Of a DNA stretch of 64,000 nt, positions 1 through 9,141 are shown piece after piece (the first letter of the stretch is position 1; the number at the start of each line of letters is the position of its first letter). The position numbers and the translations under genes are program-made. This DNA comes from DATKIY01 sp963726755 (lineage in GTDB: Bacteria > Actinomycetota > Actinomycetes > JAHEKZ01): NCBI GenBank assembly GCA_963726755.1, contig CAVSDB010000001.1, positions 186,001-250,000 on the forward strand. The letters are read 5' to 3'. The notes under the pieces were generated by a model. It did not search any database. It was not told the DNA's origin and saw only the letters and a program-made list of their open reading frames with translations.

Positions 1-566
1 CCTCGCAGATCCAGGGGTTCTTCGACGGTCCGGTCGACCACCTGTTCGCCCTCGAGCCGCTCGCGCACTACGTCAGCACCAGAGTCGCCGATCGCGGGCG
101 GATCACGGTGGTCTCGCCAGACGCGGGACGAGTGCGAGTTGCAGAGCGCTGGACCGATCGCCTCAACAGCCCGCTGGCAATCATTCACAAGCGTCGCGAT
201 CCCAATGTGCCGAACGAGGTGAGGGTCCTCGAGGTCGTCGGTGAGGTGCGCGATCGAATCTGTGTACTCGTGGACGACATGATCGATACCGGCGGCACGA
301 TCGTGAAGGCCGCCGAGACCCTCTTCGATCAAGGGGCCAGCGATGTCATCGTCACCGCGACGCACGGAATCTTCTCTGGCCCAGCCATCGACCGATTGAA
401 GAACAGCCGGATTAGCGAAGTTGTGGTCACCGACACATTGCCGATTTCCTCCGAGCAGCAGTTCGACAAGTTGACTGTGCTCCCCATCGCTCCGCTTATT
501 GCCCGCGCGATCCGTGCGGTCTTCGACGATGGGTCGGTGACCTCGCTCTTTGACGGAAACGCGTGA
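1..566 (+). CDS. prs: Ribose-phosphate pyrophosphokinase, C-terminal part (5' end outside window)
   Basis: The frame is open from the left edge (codons begin at base 3) and ends in TGA. The roughly 187 residues include QGFFDGPVDHL near the start and the PRPP-binding loop VDDMIDTGGTI, which are hallmarks of PRPP synthetase. The enzyme makes phosphoribosyl pyrophosphate from ribose-5-phosphate and ATP for nucleotide, histidine and tryptophan synthesis in the cytoplasm. The next gene is ribosomal protein L25, a pairing common in actinobacteria. The N-terminal ATP-binding half is not in the window, so completeness cannot be judged. Confidence 0.96.
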   Translation, partial: SQIQGFFDGPVDHLFALEPLAHYVSTRVADRGRITVVSPDAGRVRVAERWTDRLNSPLAIIHKRRDPNVPNEVRVLEVVGEVRDRICVLVDDMIDTGGTIVKAAETLFDQGASDVIVTATHGIFSGPAIDRLKNSRISEVVVTDTLPISSEQQFDKLTVLPIAPLIARAIRAVFDDGSVTSLFDGNA

Positions 567-605
567 CCGGTCCATGATCATTTAGGTCCATGGGCCGCTG
601 ATCGC

Positions 606-611
606 TAAACT
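606..611 (+). promoter_or_regulatory. Possible -10 element (TAAACT) in the 201-bp prs-rplY gap
   Basis: The gap 567-767 holds no convincing gene. TAAACT at 606-611 fits the actinobacterial TAnnnT -10 pattern and would give an L25 leader of about 150 nt. GGTCCATG occurs twice just upstream (569-576 and 585-592, 16 bp apart). No clear -35 is visible, so this is tentative. Confidence 0.3.
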
Positions 612-767
612 TCCTGGGTTACCCGGCGAGGGTGTGCTGGCTGATCCTGCAGTGACAGGGATCGCCTGCCCCGTGATCGACGCGGTGCGTGCTGGTGCCC
701 GCCCGCCGGATGCACCGACGTTCCGCACCGCCCACCTATCCGTAATTACCCGCCGGGAGTCTTCACC

Positions 768-1394
768 GTGGCCGAGATCAAGATTGTTGCCGAGCAACGT
801 ACCGAGTTCGGCAAGGGCGCTGCCCGCCGGCTACGTCGTGACAAGAAAGTCCCCGGAGTCATTTACGGGCACGGCGAGAAAACTCAACACGTGGCGCTTC
901 CGGCTCACGAACTCATGCTGGCTCTGAAGAACTCCAACGCGCTGATGGCGATCGAGATGACTGACGGAGTCGAACTGGTGCTCCCCAAGTCTGTCCAGCG
1001 CGACCCGGTCCGCTACACGATCGAGCACGTCGACCTAGTAGCTGTGAAGCGCGGCGAGAAGGTCACCGTTGAGGTGCCCGTTCACACCGAGGGCAAGATC
1101 GCGCCAGGGGGGCTGATGGAGCATGTCAACGACACCATCACGCTCGAAGCTGAGGCGACCCACATCCCCGAGTCGCTCACCATCTCGGTAGAGGGCCTTG
1201 AGGTCGGTCAGAGCCTTCGGGCGTCCGACGTTGAGCTGCCTGAGGGCTCGTCGCTGGCCGCTGACCCCGACATGGTGGTCGTCCACGTGCTTTCGGCTCA
1301 GATTGCCGAAGAGCCAGAAGAGCCGACGGACGAGGTTGTTGGAGACGCCGAGCCGACCGAAGCAGGCGAAGCCGAGGCTCCGGCCGAAGACTGA
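768..1394 (+). CDS. rplY: 50S ribosomal protein L25 / general stress protein Ctc
   Basis: 208 residues. It starts at GTG (MAEIKIVAEQRTEFGKGAAR) with CGGGAG upstream as a weak ribosome binding site. Residues 1-95 are the 5S rRNA-binding L25 domain (GKGAARRLRRDKKVPGVIYG). Residues 100-180 are the TL5/CTC C-terminal domain. The last 30 residues are an acidic Glu/Ala/Pro tail, usual in actinobacterial CTC proteins. It binds 5S rRNA in the large subunit. The pth start lies one base after its stop, so the two genes are almost certainly co-transcribed. Confidence 0.95.
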   Translation: MAEIKIVAEQRTEFGKGAARRLRRDKKVPGVIYGHGEKTQHVALPAHELMLALKNSNALMAIEMTDGVELVLPKSVQRDPVRYTIEHVDLVAVKRGEKVTVEVPVHTEGKIAPGGLMEHVNDTITLEAEATHIPESLTISVEGLEVGQSLRASDVELPEGSSLAADPDMVVVHVLSAQIAEEPEEPTDEVVGDAEPTEAGEAEAPAED

Positions 1395-1395
1395 C

Positions 1396-2004
1396 GTGTC
1401 TTCGATCGACCCCACGGACGCCCCGGGACCATGGCTCATCGTTGGTCTGGGCAACCCCGGACCGGAGTACGCGGGGAACCGACACAACATCGGATTCCAG
1501 GTCGCTGACGAACTCGGTCAACGACTCGGCGGTGGATTCCGGCGCCACAAACGTGCCAGAGCGCTGGTGCTCGAAGGCCATCTGTCAGGCGATGGCGGTG
1601 GTGTACGAGCGGTGCTGGTAAAGCCGTCGACGTACATGAACGACTCTGGGCAGGCAGTCGCGTCACTATCAGATTTTTACAAAACCACTCCTGCCCGTGT
1701 CCTGGCAATTCATGACGAACTTGACCTGCCGTTCGGGGCTATTCGCCTCAAGTACGGCGGCGGGGACAATGGACACAATGGTCTGAAGTCGCTGCGAGGG
1801 TCACTGGGCACAGGAGATTACTTCCGCGCCCGATTCGGTATCGGGCGCCCGCCAGGCATGCAGGATCCTGCCTCGTTCGTATTGCGAGATTTCGCCGCGG
1901 TAGAGCGAAAAGGTCTCGCCGAGCGAGTCTCCCGAACGGCGGACGCTGTGGAGGCGCTCATCAACGGTGGACTTGAGCGTGCACAATCTCACTACAACGA
2001 CTAG
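1396..2004 (+). CDS. pth: Peptidyl-tRNA hydrolase
   Basis: 202 residues from GTG 1396, one base after the rplY stop; this start is chosen because Pth homology begins about 12 residues later, and the open frame upstream lies inside rplY. The enzyme hydrolyses the ester bond of peptidyl-tRNAs released from stalled ribosomes. Visible family features are GLGNPG with Asn20, the catalytic His30 in NRHNIGF, KPSTYMNDSG, HDELDLPFG and GHNGLKSL. Length is typical. The neighbours rplY and mfd match the mycobacterial order. Confidence 0.96.
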   Translation: MSSIDPTDAPGPWLIVGLGNPGPEYAGNRHNIGFQVADELGQRLGGGFRRHKRARALVLEGHLSGDGGGVRAVLVKPSTYMNDSGQAVASLSDFYKTTPARVLAIHDELDLPFGAIRLKYGGGDNGHNGLKSLRGSLGTGDYFRARFGIGRPPGMQDPASFVLRDFAAVERKGLAERVSRTADAVEALINGGLERAQSHYND

Positions 2005-2031
2005 TCCTCGATCAGGTTTCGGCCGGCGCCG

Positions 2032-2074
2032 TAGGCTGAACCTGTCATCGGCCCGCCCGGAACACTTCGGGCGG
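2032..2074 (+). promoter_or_regulatory. Putative mfd promoter (-10 TAGGCT) followed by a leader hairpin
   Basis: TAGGCT at 2032-2037 lies in the 111-bp pth-mfd gap and would start a leader of about 70 nt. Just downstream, CCGCCCG (2053-2059) can pair with CGGGCGG (2068-2074) around an 8-nt loop. The hairpin could be the pth terminator or a leader structure; no T-run follows it. Confidence 0.4.
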
Positions 2075-2115
2075 CGCTGTTGGACCCGAGCCCACATCTG
2101 CGTTGCGGAGTCGCC

Positions 2116-5100
2116 ATGTCGCTGTCCGGACTGGTGGAGTTGCTGCGCTCTGAGCCCTCGATCGAGCAAGCACTTGAGGGATTGGGTGCAGACCGACGGC
2201 TGACCCTGACTGGACCCAGCGCCCTTCCGCCGTTCCTGGCCTCCGCGATAACGACGGCTGGCAGCCGACCAGTTCTGGTCGTCACCGCCACTACTCGTGA
2301 TGCTGAAGACCTAGCGTCGTCGCTGAGTTCCTTCGTCGATCCGGCAGGCGTGGCGATCTTCCCCTCGTGGGAGACGCTGCCGCACGAACGACTCTCGCCT
2401 CGTTCCGACACTGTTGGCCGCCGGTTAGCGGTGTTGCGCAGGTTGGCCCATCCCGATCGGTCCGACCCAGGAGCTAGCGCGATCTGCGTTCTGGTGGCTC
2501 CGGTGAGAGCGCTTTTGCAACCGATCGTGACGGGGCTGGGTGACCTCGAACCGGTGGTAGTTCGAGCCGGCGAGGAGGCTGAACTCGACGATCTGTCGCG
2601 GCGGCTAGTCGACGCTGGGTATGGCCGAGTGGACCTCGTCGAAAAGCGTGGGGACTTCGCCGTCAGGGGAGGGATTCTGGATGTGTTTCCGGCTGTCGAA
2701 GAGCATCCACTGCGAGTGGAGTTCTGGGGCGACACCGTTGAAGAGATTCGCTGGTTCCGGGTGGCTGATCAACGAAGCCTTGAGGTGGCAGCACACGGCG
2801 TCTGGGCACCACCTGTTCGTGAACTGCCACTGACGGCGTCGGTCCGCGCCAGAGCTAAAACGCTGGGTTCGGAGTACGCAGGACTCGCGGAGGTGTTCGA
2901 CAAGATCGCTGAAGGCATCGCGGTCGAGGGAATGGAGTCGTTGGCACCGGTACTAGCCGAGGGGATGGAACTGCTTGTTGATGTTGTCGATCAGGCGACG
3001 TGTGTTCTGGTCGTCGACCCTGAGCGAGTGCGGCGTAGGAGTCACGACCTTCTGGAAACAAGCGCGGAGTTCCTAGCGGCGTCGTGGGTGAATGCCGCTG
3101 CTGGCAACACCACTCCGATCGATCTCGGCGAGGCGTCGTACCGATCGTGGGAGGACGTTCAGATTGCGGCGGCAGAGCGCGGGCTGCTCTGGTGGGGAGT
3201 TGGACCTTTCGGGTCAGTAGAAGCGGACCAGGACGTGGTTGTCACGTCGGAATTGCGGAACGCCACCGAGTATCGCGGGGACACAGACCGGGCAATCGCA
3301 GATGTCCGTCAGGGGTTGGCCGATGGTTGGACAGTTGTTCTGGTCACACCGGGGCACGGACCCGCCCAGCGGTTGGCTGAGCAGCTGGGCGAGGCTGACA
3401 TCGCGGTCCGCATCGACCAGTCGCTCGATGAGGTACCCGACGCTGCTGTTGTTCACGTCTCCACGGGCTCGATCGAGCACGGCTTAACGAGCGAGTCACT
3501 GCGACTGATGGTCCTGACCGAGTCGGACTTAGTCGGGCAGCGATCGTCTACCAAAGACATGCGCCGGTTGCCGTCGCGACGCAGACCGTCGATCGACCCG
3601 CTGCAGCTGCAACCAGGCGACTACATCGTGCATGAGCAGCATGGTGTCGGTCGCTACGTAGAACTGACGCAGCGCGAGGTTCAGGGTGCGACCCGCGAGT
3701 ACGTACTCATCGAGTACGCACCCGCCAAGCGCGGTCAACCGGGTGACCGCCTATTCGTACCGACCGATCAACTCGACCAGATCACGCGCTACGTCGGTGG
3801 CGAGGCACCGTCGTTGCATCGATTGGGTGGGGCGGACTGGGCCAAGACCAAGGGCCGTGCGCGGAAAGCCGTTCGTGAGATCGCTGCCGAACTCGTCAGG
3901 TTGTATTCAGCACGTCAGGCGTCACCGGGCTTCGCGTTCGGTCCGGACACTCCGTGGCAGCGAGAGTTGGAAGACGCCTTCCCCTATGTCGAGACTCCCG
4001 ATCAGTTGGCCTGCATTAACGAGGTCAAGTTCGACATGGAACAACCGGTGCCGATGGACCGACTCGTGTGCGGCGATGTTGGCTACGGCAAGACCGAAAT
4101 TGCGGTCCGGGCGGCGTTCAAGGCGGTGCAGGACGGTAAGCAGGTCGCCGTACTCGTGCCCACGACGTTGCTCGTCCAGCAGCATTCGAACACGTTCGCC
4201 GAACGGTTCGGTACCTTCCCGGTCGCTGTAAGTGCGTTGTCGAGGTTCCAAACCGACAGTGAAGCTGCCGCGGTGCTTGAGGGACTCAAGTCGGGCACGG
4301 TTGATGTGGTGATCGGTACCCACCGACTCCTGCAAGCCCGCACGTCGTTCAAGGACTTAGGTTTGGTGATCGTCGATGAAGAGCAGCGGTTTGGTGTCGA
4401 GCACAAAGAACATCTGAAAGCGTTGCGCACGTATGTGGACGTCTTGACGTTGTCGGCCACACCGATTCCCCGAACGCTTGAGATGGCGGTCAGTGGCATC
4501 CGAGAGATGTCGACGATTCTGACGCCGCCTGAGGAACGTCATCCCGTGCTCACGTTCGTCGGCCCCTACGAAGAGAAGCAAATATCGGCTGCCATTCGTC
4601 GGGAGTTGCTACGTGAAGGGCAAGTCTTCTTCGTGCACAACCGAGTCGAGTCCATCGAGAAGGTGGCCAGGCGAATCCGCGACCTCGTACCTGAGGCGAG
4701 GATCGAAGTAGCGCACGGCCAGATGAGCGAGGGATCCCTTGAGCAGATCATCGTTGACTTCTGGGATAAGCGATTCGATGTACTTGTCTGCACAACGATC
4801 GTGGAGTCGGGACTCGACATCAGTAACGCCAATACGTTGATCGTCGAGCGGTCTGACCTGCTGGGCTTGTCGCAACTTCACCAGTTGCGCGGTCGCGTTG
4901 GGCGCGGGAGAGACCGCGGGTACGCCTACTTCTTGTATCCACCCGAACGTCCGATGACCGAAACCGCCCACGACCGACTCGCCACCATCGCGTCACACAC
5001 CGACCTCGGTTCGGGGATGGCGGTAGCAATGAAGGATCTGGAGATCCGCGGTGCTGGCAATGTCCTCGGCGGCGAGCAGTCCGGGCATGTCGAGGGCGTT

Positions 5101-5637
5101 GGCTTCGATCTCTACGTACGGCTGGTAGGCGAAGCCGTAGCGCGGCTGAAGGGTGAACTTGCCGGCGAGCCGCCGCCGGAAGTCAACGAGCTCAAGGTCG
5201 AGCTTCCGATCGATGCGCACGTGCCCACCGAATGGATCCCATCAGAGCGGGTCCGACTCGAGGCGTACCAGCGACTGGCCTCTGCCCACGACGAAGCAGC
5301 GCTCGAGGCGGTTCGCGAGGAGTTGGTCGATCGCTTCGGGGTGTTGCCGGGGGAGGTCGAATTGCTCTTCGCAGTCGCCACGTTCCGGATCTTGGGGGCG
5401 GGTGTCGGCCTTGGCGAGGTGGTGCAGCAGGGAACCAAGATCCGGTTGGCGCCCGTCGAACTCCCGGAGTCGGCCACGATGCGCCTCAACCGGCTCTACC
5501 CGGGGACCATCGTCAAGCCCGCCGTCCGTACCATCCTGGTACCAGCGCCGCGGACTGCGCGGGTCGGCGGCGAGCCGCTCCGTGGGGCAGCATTGCTGGA
5601 GTGGGTGACTGAACTGGTTCAGTCAGTACTTATGTGA
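2116..5637 (+). CDS. mfd: Transcription-repair coupling factor (Mfd)
   Basis: 1173 residues from ATG 2116, which has GGAG five bases upstream; a TTG twelve codons earlier lacks such a site. Mfd is an ATP-driven translocase that removes RNA polymerase stalled at DNA lesions and recruits UvrA. Order of parts: UvrB-like module in the N-terminal third, RNA polymerase interaction and CarD-like region around residues 495-560 (PGDYIVHEQHGVGRYV), helicase motor with Walker A GDVGYGKTE near residue 653 and DEEQ box near 754, motif VI QLRGRVGRG, then the C-terminal TRCF domain. Length is normal and no frame break is seen. It heads a run of closely spaced genes. Confidence 0.97.
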   Translation: MSLSGLVELLRSEPSIEQALEGLGADRRLTLTGPSALPPFLASAITTAGSRPVLVVTATTRDAEDLASSLSSFVDPAGVAIFPSWETLPHERLSPRSDTVGRRLAVLRRLAHPDRSDPGASAICVLVAPVRALLQPIVTGLGDLEPVVVRAGEEAELDDLSRRLVDAGYGRVDLVEKRGDFAVRGGILDVFPAVEEHPLRVEFWGDTVEEIRWFRVADQRSLEVAAHGVWAPPVRELPLTASVRARAKTLGSEYAGLAEVFDKIAEGIAVEGMESLAPVLAEGMELLVDVVDQATCVLVVDPERVRRRSHDLLETSAEFLAASWVNAAAGNTTPIDLGEASYRSWEDVQIAAAERGLLWWGVGPFGSVEADQDVVVTSELRNATEYRGDTDRAIADVRQGLADGWTVVLVTPGHGPAQRLAEQLGEADIAVRIDQSLDEVPDAAVVHVSTGSIEHGLTSESLRLMVLTESDLVGQRSSTKDMRRLPSRRRPSIDPLQLQPGDYIVHEQHGVGRYVELTQREVQGATREYVLIEYAPAKRGQPGDRLFVPTDQLDQITRYVGGEAPSLHRLGGADWAKTKGRARKAVREIAAELVRLYSARQASPGFAFGPDTPWQRELEDAFPYVETPDQLACINEVKFDMEQPVPMDRLVCGDVGYGKTEIAVRAAFKAVQDGKQVAVLVPTTLLVQQHSNTFAERFGTFPVAVSALSRFQTDSEAAAVLEGLKSGTVDVVIGTHRLLQARTSFKDLGLVIVDEEQRFGVEHKEHLKALRTYVDVLTLSATPIPRTLEMAVSGIREMSTILTPPEERHPVLTFVGPYEEKQISAAIRRELLREGQVFFVHNRVESIEKVARRIRDLVPEARIEVAHGQMSEGSLEQIIVDFWDKRFDVLVCTTIVESGLDISNANTLIVERSDLLGLSQLHQLRGRVGRGRDRGYAYFLYPPERPMTETAHDRLATIASHTDLGSGMAVAMKDLEIRGAGNVLGGEQSGHVEGVGFDLYVRLVGEAVARLKGELAGEPPPEVNELKVELPIDAHVPTEWIPSERVRLEAYQRLASAHDEAALEAVREELVDRFGVLPGEVELLFAVATFRILGAGVGLGEVVQQGTKIRLAPVELPESATMRLNRLYPGTIVKPAVRTILVPAPRTARVGGEPLRGAALLEWVTELVQSVLM

Positions 5638-5649
5638 GAAGGGAAGGCC

Positions 5650-6291
5650 GTGAGCGCACTTTCGACGACTCGCCAGCGACGAGTGGCTGTAGTGGCAACT
5701 GCAGCGGCCTTGCTGTTCCTGACCGCGTGCACCCCCATGAAGTCTGGATCGGCCGCAATCGTTGGCGACCAATCGCTGACTGAAGCTCAGGTCGGCGACA
5801 CCGCTGACGAGGTCAACTCTGTGGTCGCCAACGCCGATGCCGAGCTGTCTTTGTCGCCGGCTGACTTGAATCAACGCATCGTCTCGATGTGGGTCGACGA
5901 AGCACTGACTGAGGAACTCGCGTCCGACGAAGGTGTCACGGCTTCCGACGCCGACGTCGACCAGTTTCTTTCGCAATACGACCAAGCGCAGCGTCTGCAG
6001 ATTGTGACGCAAGCCGGTATTCCGCCGTCACAGTTGCCACGCGCCGCCAAGACCGTGGTGCTTCGGAACAAGTTGGCTGACGAACTCACGCCGAATGGAT
6101 CGCAGCAGGAAAAGACCGCCGCCCTTGCCGCTGCACTCGTTAAGACGGCAGACGACCTTGGAGTCTCCATCAACCCGCGGTTCGGAAAGTGGAACCCCAC
6201 GATCCCCGGAGTTGAACCCAGAGCCACCGACCGGTTGTCGACACTCGCGGGCGCGGCAACAGCCAGCCCGCAGCCGTCCCCAGGCCCGTAG
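5650..6291 (+). CDS. Lipoprotein with SurA-like N-terminal domain
   Basis: 213 residues; GTG start preceded by GAAGGGAAGG. A basic start, a hydrophobic stretch at residues 12-24 and the lipobox LTAC with Cys27 show an exported lipoprotein anchored to the outer face of the membrane. The mature part resembles the N-terminal chaperone region of SurA/PrsA foldases (SAAIVGDQSLTEAQV). No parvulin isomerase domain follows, so catalytic foldase activity is unlikely. It sits 12 bp after mfd and 3 bp before mazG, where many actinobacteria have a comparable lipoprotein. A role in folding secreted proteins is inferred from the family only. Confidence 0.8.
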   Translation: MSALSTTRQRRVAVVATAAALLFLTACTPMKSGSAAIVGDQSLTEAQVGDTADEVNSVVANADAELSLSPADLNQRIVSMWVDEALTEELASDEGVTASDADVDQFLSQYDQAQRLQIVTQAGIPPSQLPRAAKTVVLRNKLADELTPNGSQQEKTAALAAALVKTADDLGVSINPRFGKWNPTIPGVEPRATDRLSTLAGAATASPQPSPGP

Positions 6292-6294
6292 CCG

Positions 6295-7290
6295 ATGAGC
6301 GGTCGGCTGGTTCTGCTGTCGACGTCGCATCGAGTGGCAACCGGGTTACTGACCAGGTCTGCCTGGCAAACCCTGGAACGCGCTGATCAAATTCTTTGCA
6401 CGGTCGACCACCCACTACGCAGTGTGCTCCTAGATGCAGAACTACCGACAACCGTCGTGGACGTCGCAAGCCCCAATCAACTCGCGCGACTGTTACTCGA
6501 TACCAGCGCAGACGCAAGCGTGGTGTGGTTGGTCGCCGATGACGGAGACCCCTCGCTCGGCGATGCGTTGGCCCCGAAACTGGCTCAAGCCGCCGAGGCG
6601 GGCAATGCGCCAGAACTCGAAGTCATGCTTGGCTCTTTCGACGTGCCGGGTGCGAGGTTGATTGATCTGGTCGCAGTCATGGATCGATTGCGGAGTCCCG
6701 GTGGCTGCCCGTGGGACGCAGCGCAAACCCACGACTCGCTGGCGCCGTACCTCCTTGAGGAGACCTACGAGGCACTACACGCGATCGACACCGGCGACCT
6801 TGACGAACTGCGCGAAGAACTTGGCGATCTACTGTTGCAGGTCGCGTTCCACGCGCGCGTAGCCGAGGAGAACGCGGACCGCCCCTGGTCTATTGATGAC
6901 GTTGCGGCAGGAATCGTTGAAAAGTTGGTTCGACGTCATCCGCATGTCTTTGGCGACGTTGATGCCACGACTGCTGAACAGGTCGAAACGAACTGGCACG
7001 AGTTAAAGGCTGCAGAGAAGGGGCGGACATCTTCGGTGGACGGCGTGCCTATGGCGCTGCCAGCCCTAGCGCTGTCAACCAAGCTGATCGGGCGAGCGGC
7101 ACAGGCAAAAGTCCCGGTCGAGATCGACGAGTTGGAACTCCCCGAGGATTTGACCCTCGAGCAGTTGGGGCTGCTGCTACTGGGGGTCGTCAGTGCAGCG
7201 CGACGCCAGGGGCTCGACGCCGAGGGGGCGCTACGTCAGGCGGCGGTGGACCTCGCCGAGCGGATCCGCGCCATCGAGTCAGCGACGTAG
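6295..7290 (+). CDS. mazG: Nucleoside triphosphate pyrophosphohydrolase MazG
   Basis: 331 residues from ATG, 3 bp after the lipoprotein stop. MazG hydrolyses nucleoside triphosphates to monophosphates and pyrophosphate, cleaning the nucleotide pool. The catalytic module follows SPGGCPWDAAQTHDSL (about residues 137-152) with EETYEAL and the metal-binding ELREELGDLLLQ helix; RRHPHVFGD is also family-typical. The first 110 residues look like a reduced, degenerate version of the tetrapyrrole-methylase-like region seen in some MazG proteins, an assignment that is weaker than the MazG domain itself. Confidence 0.93.
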   Translation: MSGRLVLLSTSHRVATGLLTRSAWQTLERADQILCTVDHPLRSVLLDAELPTTVVDVASPNQLARLLLDTSADASVVWLVADDGDPSLGDALAPKLAQAAEAGNAPELEVMLGSFDVPGARLIDLVAVMDRLRSPGGCPWDAAQTHDSLAPYLLEETYEALHAIDTGDLDELREELGDLLLQVAFHARVAEENADRPWSIDDVAAGIVEKLVRRHPHVFGDVDATTAEQVETNWHELKAAEKGRTSSVDGVPMALPALALSTKLIGRAAQAKVPVEIDELELPEDLTLEQLGLLLLGVVSAARRQGLDAEGALRQAAVDLAERIRAIESAT

Positions 7291-7306
7291 TGGGGCAGCT
7301 GGCCGG

Positions 7307-7312
7307 TAGGCT
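7307..7312 (+). promoter_or_regulatory. Probable eno -10 element (TAGGCT)
   Basis: TAGGCT lies 17 bp after the mazG stop in a 93-bp gap. It would give enolase a leader of about 64 nt, consistent with the AGGAG ribosome binding site at 7370-7374. Confidence 0.5.
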
Positions 7313-7383
7313 CTTGCCGTCTGCCGCCCTCCAGCCGCACCTTTGAGCATTTCGTTCGAGTCACAAGGTCAGGAGTACTAGTC

Positions 7384-8661
7384 GTGTCGAGTATCGACGC
7401 CGTCATCGCCCGCGAAATCCTCGATTCCAGAGGCAATCCCACCGTCGAAGTCGAAGTTGGCTTGGACGACGGGACGGTGGGTCGAGCGGCCGTACCTTCT
7501 GGCGCGTCCACTGGTGTTCACGAAGCCGTCGAGTTGCGTGACGAGGGCACGCGGTACCAAGGCAAGGGTGTCGAGAAGGCTGTCCTAGCCGTTGATGACG
7601 AGATCGGACCTGAACTTCTCGGCTATGAGGCCAGTGAACAGCGCCTTGTTGACCAAGTGATGATCGACCTAGACGGCACACCGAACAAGGCGCGATTGGG
7701 GGCCAACGCGATCCTTGGTGTGTCGCTGGCGGTAGCAAAGGCGGCAGCCGAGTCAGCAGACCTCCCGCTGTTTCGCTACCTCGGTGGCCCGAATGCCCAC
7801 CTGCTTCCCGTACCCATGCTGAACGTGCTCAATGGCGGAGCGCATGCTGACACCGACGTTGACATTCAAGAGTTCATGATCGCTCCTATTGGGGCCGCCA
7901 CGTTCGCCGAGTCGGTGCGCTGGGGCGCAGAGGTCTACCACAGTCTGAAGTCAGTGCTGAAGGACAAAGGACTCAGTACTGGGCTCGGTGACGAAGGTGG
8001 CTTTGCGCCGGATCTTTCGAGTAATCGTTCGGCGCTGGACCTCTTGCTCACTGCGATCGAGACCGCAGGGTTCACTGCAGGTAGTCAGATCGCTCTGGCA
8101 CTCGACGTCGCGGCCACCGAGTTCTACTCAACCGGTACCTACCGTTTCGAAAACGAGTCGCGCAGCGCGGAGTGGATGGCCGACTACTACCAGGAGCTGG
8201 TGTCGAACTACCCCTTGGTTTCCATCGAGGATCCGATGGCTGAGGACGACTGGGACGGCTGGCGCCATATCTCCTCGACACTTGGCGACGCGGTCCAGCT
8301 TGTCGGCGATGACGTATTCGTGACCAACCCACAGCGACTGCAACGGGGCATCGACGAGGGCGTTTGTAATTCGCTGTTGGTCAAGGTCAACCAGATCGGC
8401 ACGCTGACCGAGACGATGGACGCGGTCGACCTCGCGCATCGCAACGGATATGGCTGCATGATGAGCCACCGCTCAGGCGAAACCGAAGACACCACGATCG
8501 CGGATCTGGCAGTGGCAACCAACTGCGGGCAGATCAAGGCCGGCGCCCCCGCCAGGTCGGAGCGGGTCGCAAAGTACAACCAGTTGCTGCGTATCGAAGA
8601 AGAACTCGACGACGCGGCGCGTTACGCGGGGGCATCAGCCTTTCCGCGGTTTACCGTCTAG
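7384..8661 (+). CDS. eno: Enolase (phosphopyruvate hydratase)
   Basis: 425 residues from GTG with AGGAG nine bases upstream. Enolase interconverts 2-phosphoglycerate and phosphoenolpyruvate in glycolysis. Visible features are AREILDSRGNPTVEVEV at the N-terminus, GANAILGVS, the Mg ligands in ALDV, SIEDP and GDD, the catalytic Lys near residue 334 in LLVKVNQIGT, and SHRSGETED. Length is standard. It is followed by ftsB, DUF501 and ppx in the fixed actinobacterial order. Confidence 0.98.
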   Translation: MSSIDAVIAREILDSRGNPTVEVEVGLDDGTVGRAAVPSGASTGVHEAVELRDEGTRYQGKGVEKAVLAVDDEIGPELLGYEASEQRLVDQVMIDLDGTPNKARLGANAILGVSLAVAKAAAESADLPLFRYLGGPNAHLLPVPMLNVLNGGAHADTDVDIQEFMIAPIGAATFAESVRWGAEVYHSLKSVLKDKGLSTGLGDEGGFAPDLSSNRSALDLLLTAIETAGFTAGSQIALALDVAATEFYSTGTYRFENESRSAEWMADYYQELVSNYPLVSIEDPMAEDDWDGWRHISSTLGDAVQLVGDDVFVTNPQRLQRGIDEGVCNSLLVKVNQIGTLTETMDAVDLAHRNGYGCMMSHRSGETEDTTIADLAVATNCGQIKAGAPARSERVAKYNQLLRIEEELDDAARYAGASAFPRFTV

Positions 8662-8664
8662 GTC

Positions 8665-9120
8665 ATGGCGTCTCGAAGATCCCAGACCACGCGCTCACGC
8701 GACGCTGACGCGCGGCTTGAGGTCGTCACCGACGTTCCGATGTGGTCACGACTGACAACGCGGGCAGCCATTTTGTTGTTGGTGCTGGCAGCCCTTGTTC
8801 TTTCGTTGGCATTCCCGCTACGTGAGTACGTCGCACAGCGGGCTGAAATCGGGGCGCTTCAACGAGAAATCGCGGCACGTCAGCACCAGGTGACGAGTTT
8901 GCAACAGCAGCAGACGCGTTGGGACAACCCGTCCTATGTCGAGATGCAAGCGCGCGAACGTCTGCACTACGTCTTCCCAGGGGAGACAGGCCTGGTGCTG
9001 TTGTCGCCTGACGACGTGAAGCAGGCACGTGATCCCGAGATTCAGCGTGCTGGTAAGCCCGAGGTTGCTTGGTACTCCACCCTCTGGCAGTCGGTAAGCG
9101 CGGCCGACGGCGATTCGTAG
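8665..9120 (+). CDS. ftsB: FtsB/DivIC-type septum formation initiator
   Basis: 151 residues from ATG, 3 bp after eno. A basic cytoplasmic N-terminus (about 30 residues) is followed by one membrane helix (ILLLVLAALVLSLAF), then a coiled coil (REYVAQRAEIGALQREIAAR) and the conserved stretch NPSYVEMQARERLHYVFPGE. This bitopic layout and the eno-adjacent position fit the FtsB/DivIC component of the divisome, which partners FtsQ and FtsL at the septum. Function is inferred from family and position. Confidence 0.88.
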   Translation: MASRRSQTTRSRDADARLEVVTDVPMWSRLTTRAAILLLVLAALVLSLAFPLREYVAQRAEIGALQREIAARQHQVTSLQQQQTRWDNPSYVEMQARERLHYVFPGETGLVLLSPDDVKQARDPEIQRAGKPEVAWYSTLWQSVSAADGDS

Positions 9121-9141
9121 TCGTTGGGGCTGTTGGTTCCT

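Noticed and set aside
1035..1581. Antisense open frames over rplY and pth
   Set aside because: They are high-GC shadows of real genes on the other strand and show no protein-family features.
9124..9141. TTG 9124 as start of DUF501
   Set aside because: It adds six unconserved residues and has no ribosome binding site; GTG 9142 begins just before the conserved part.
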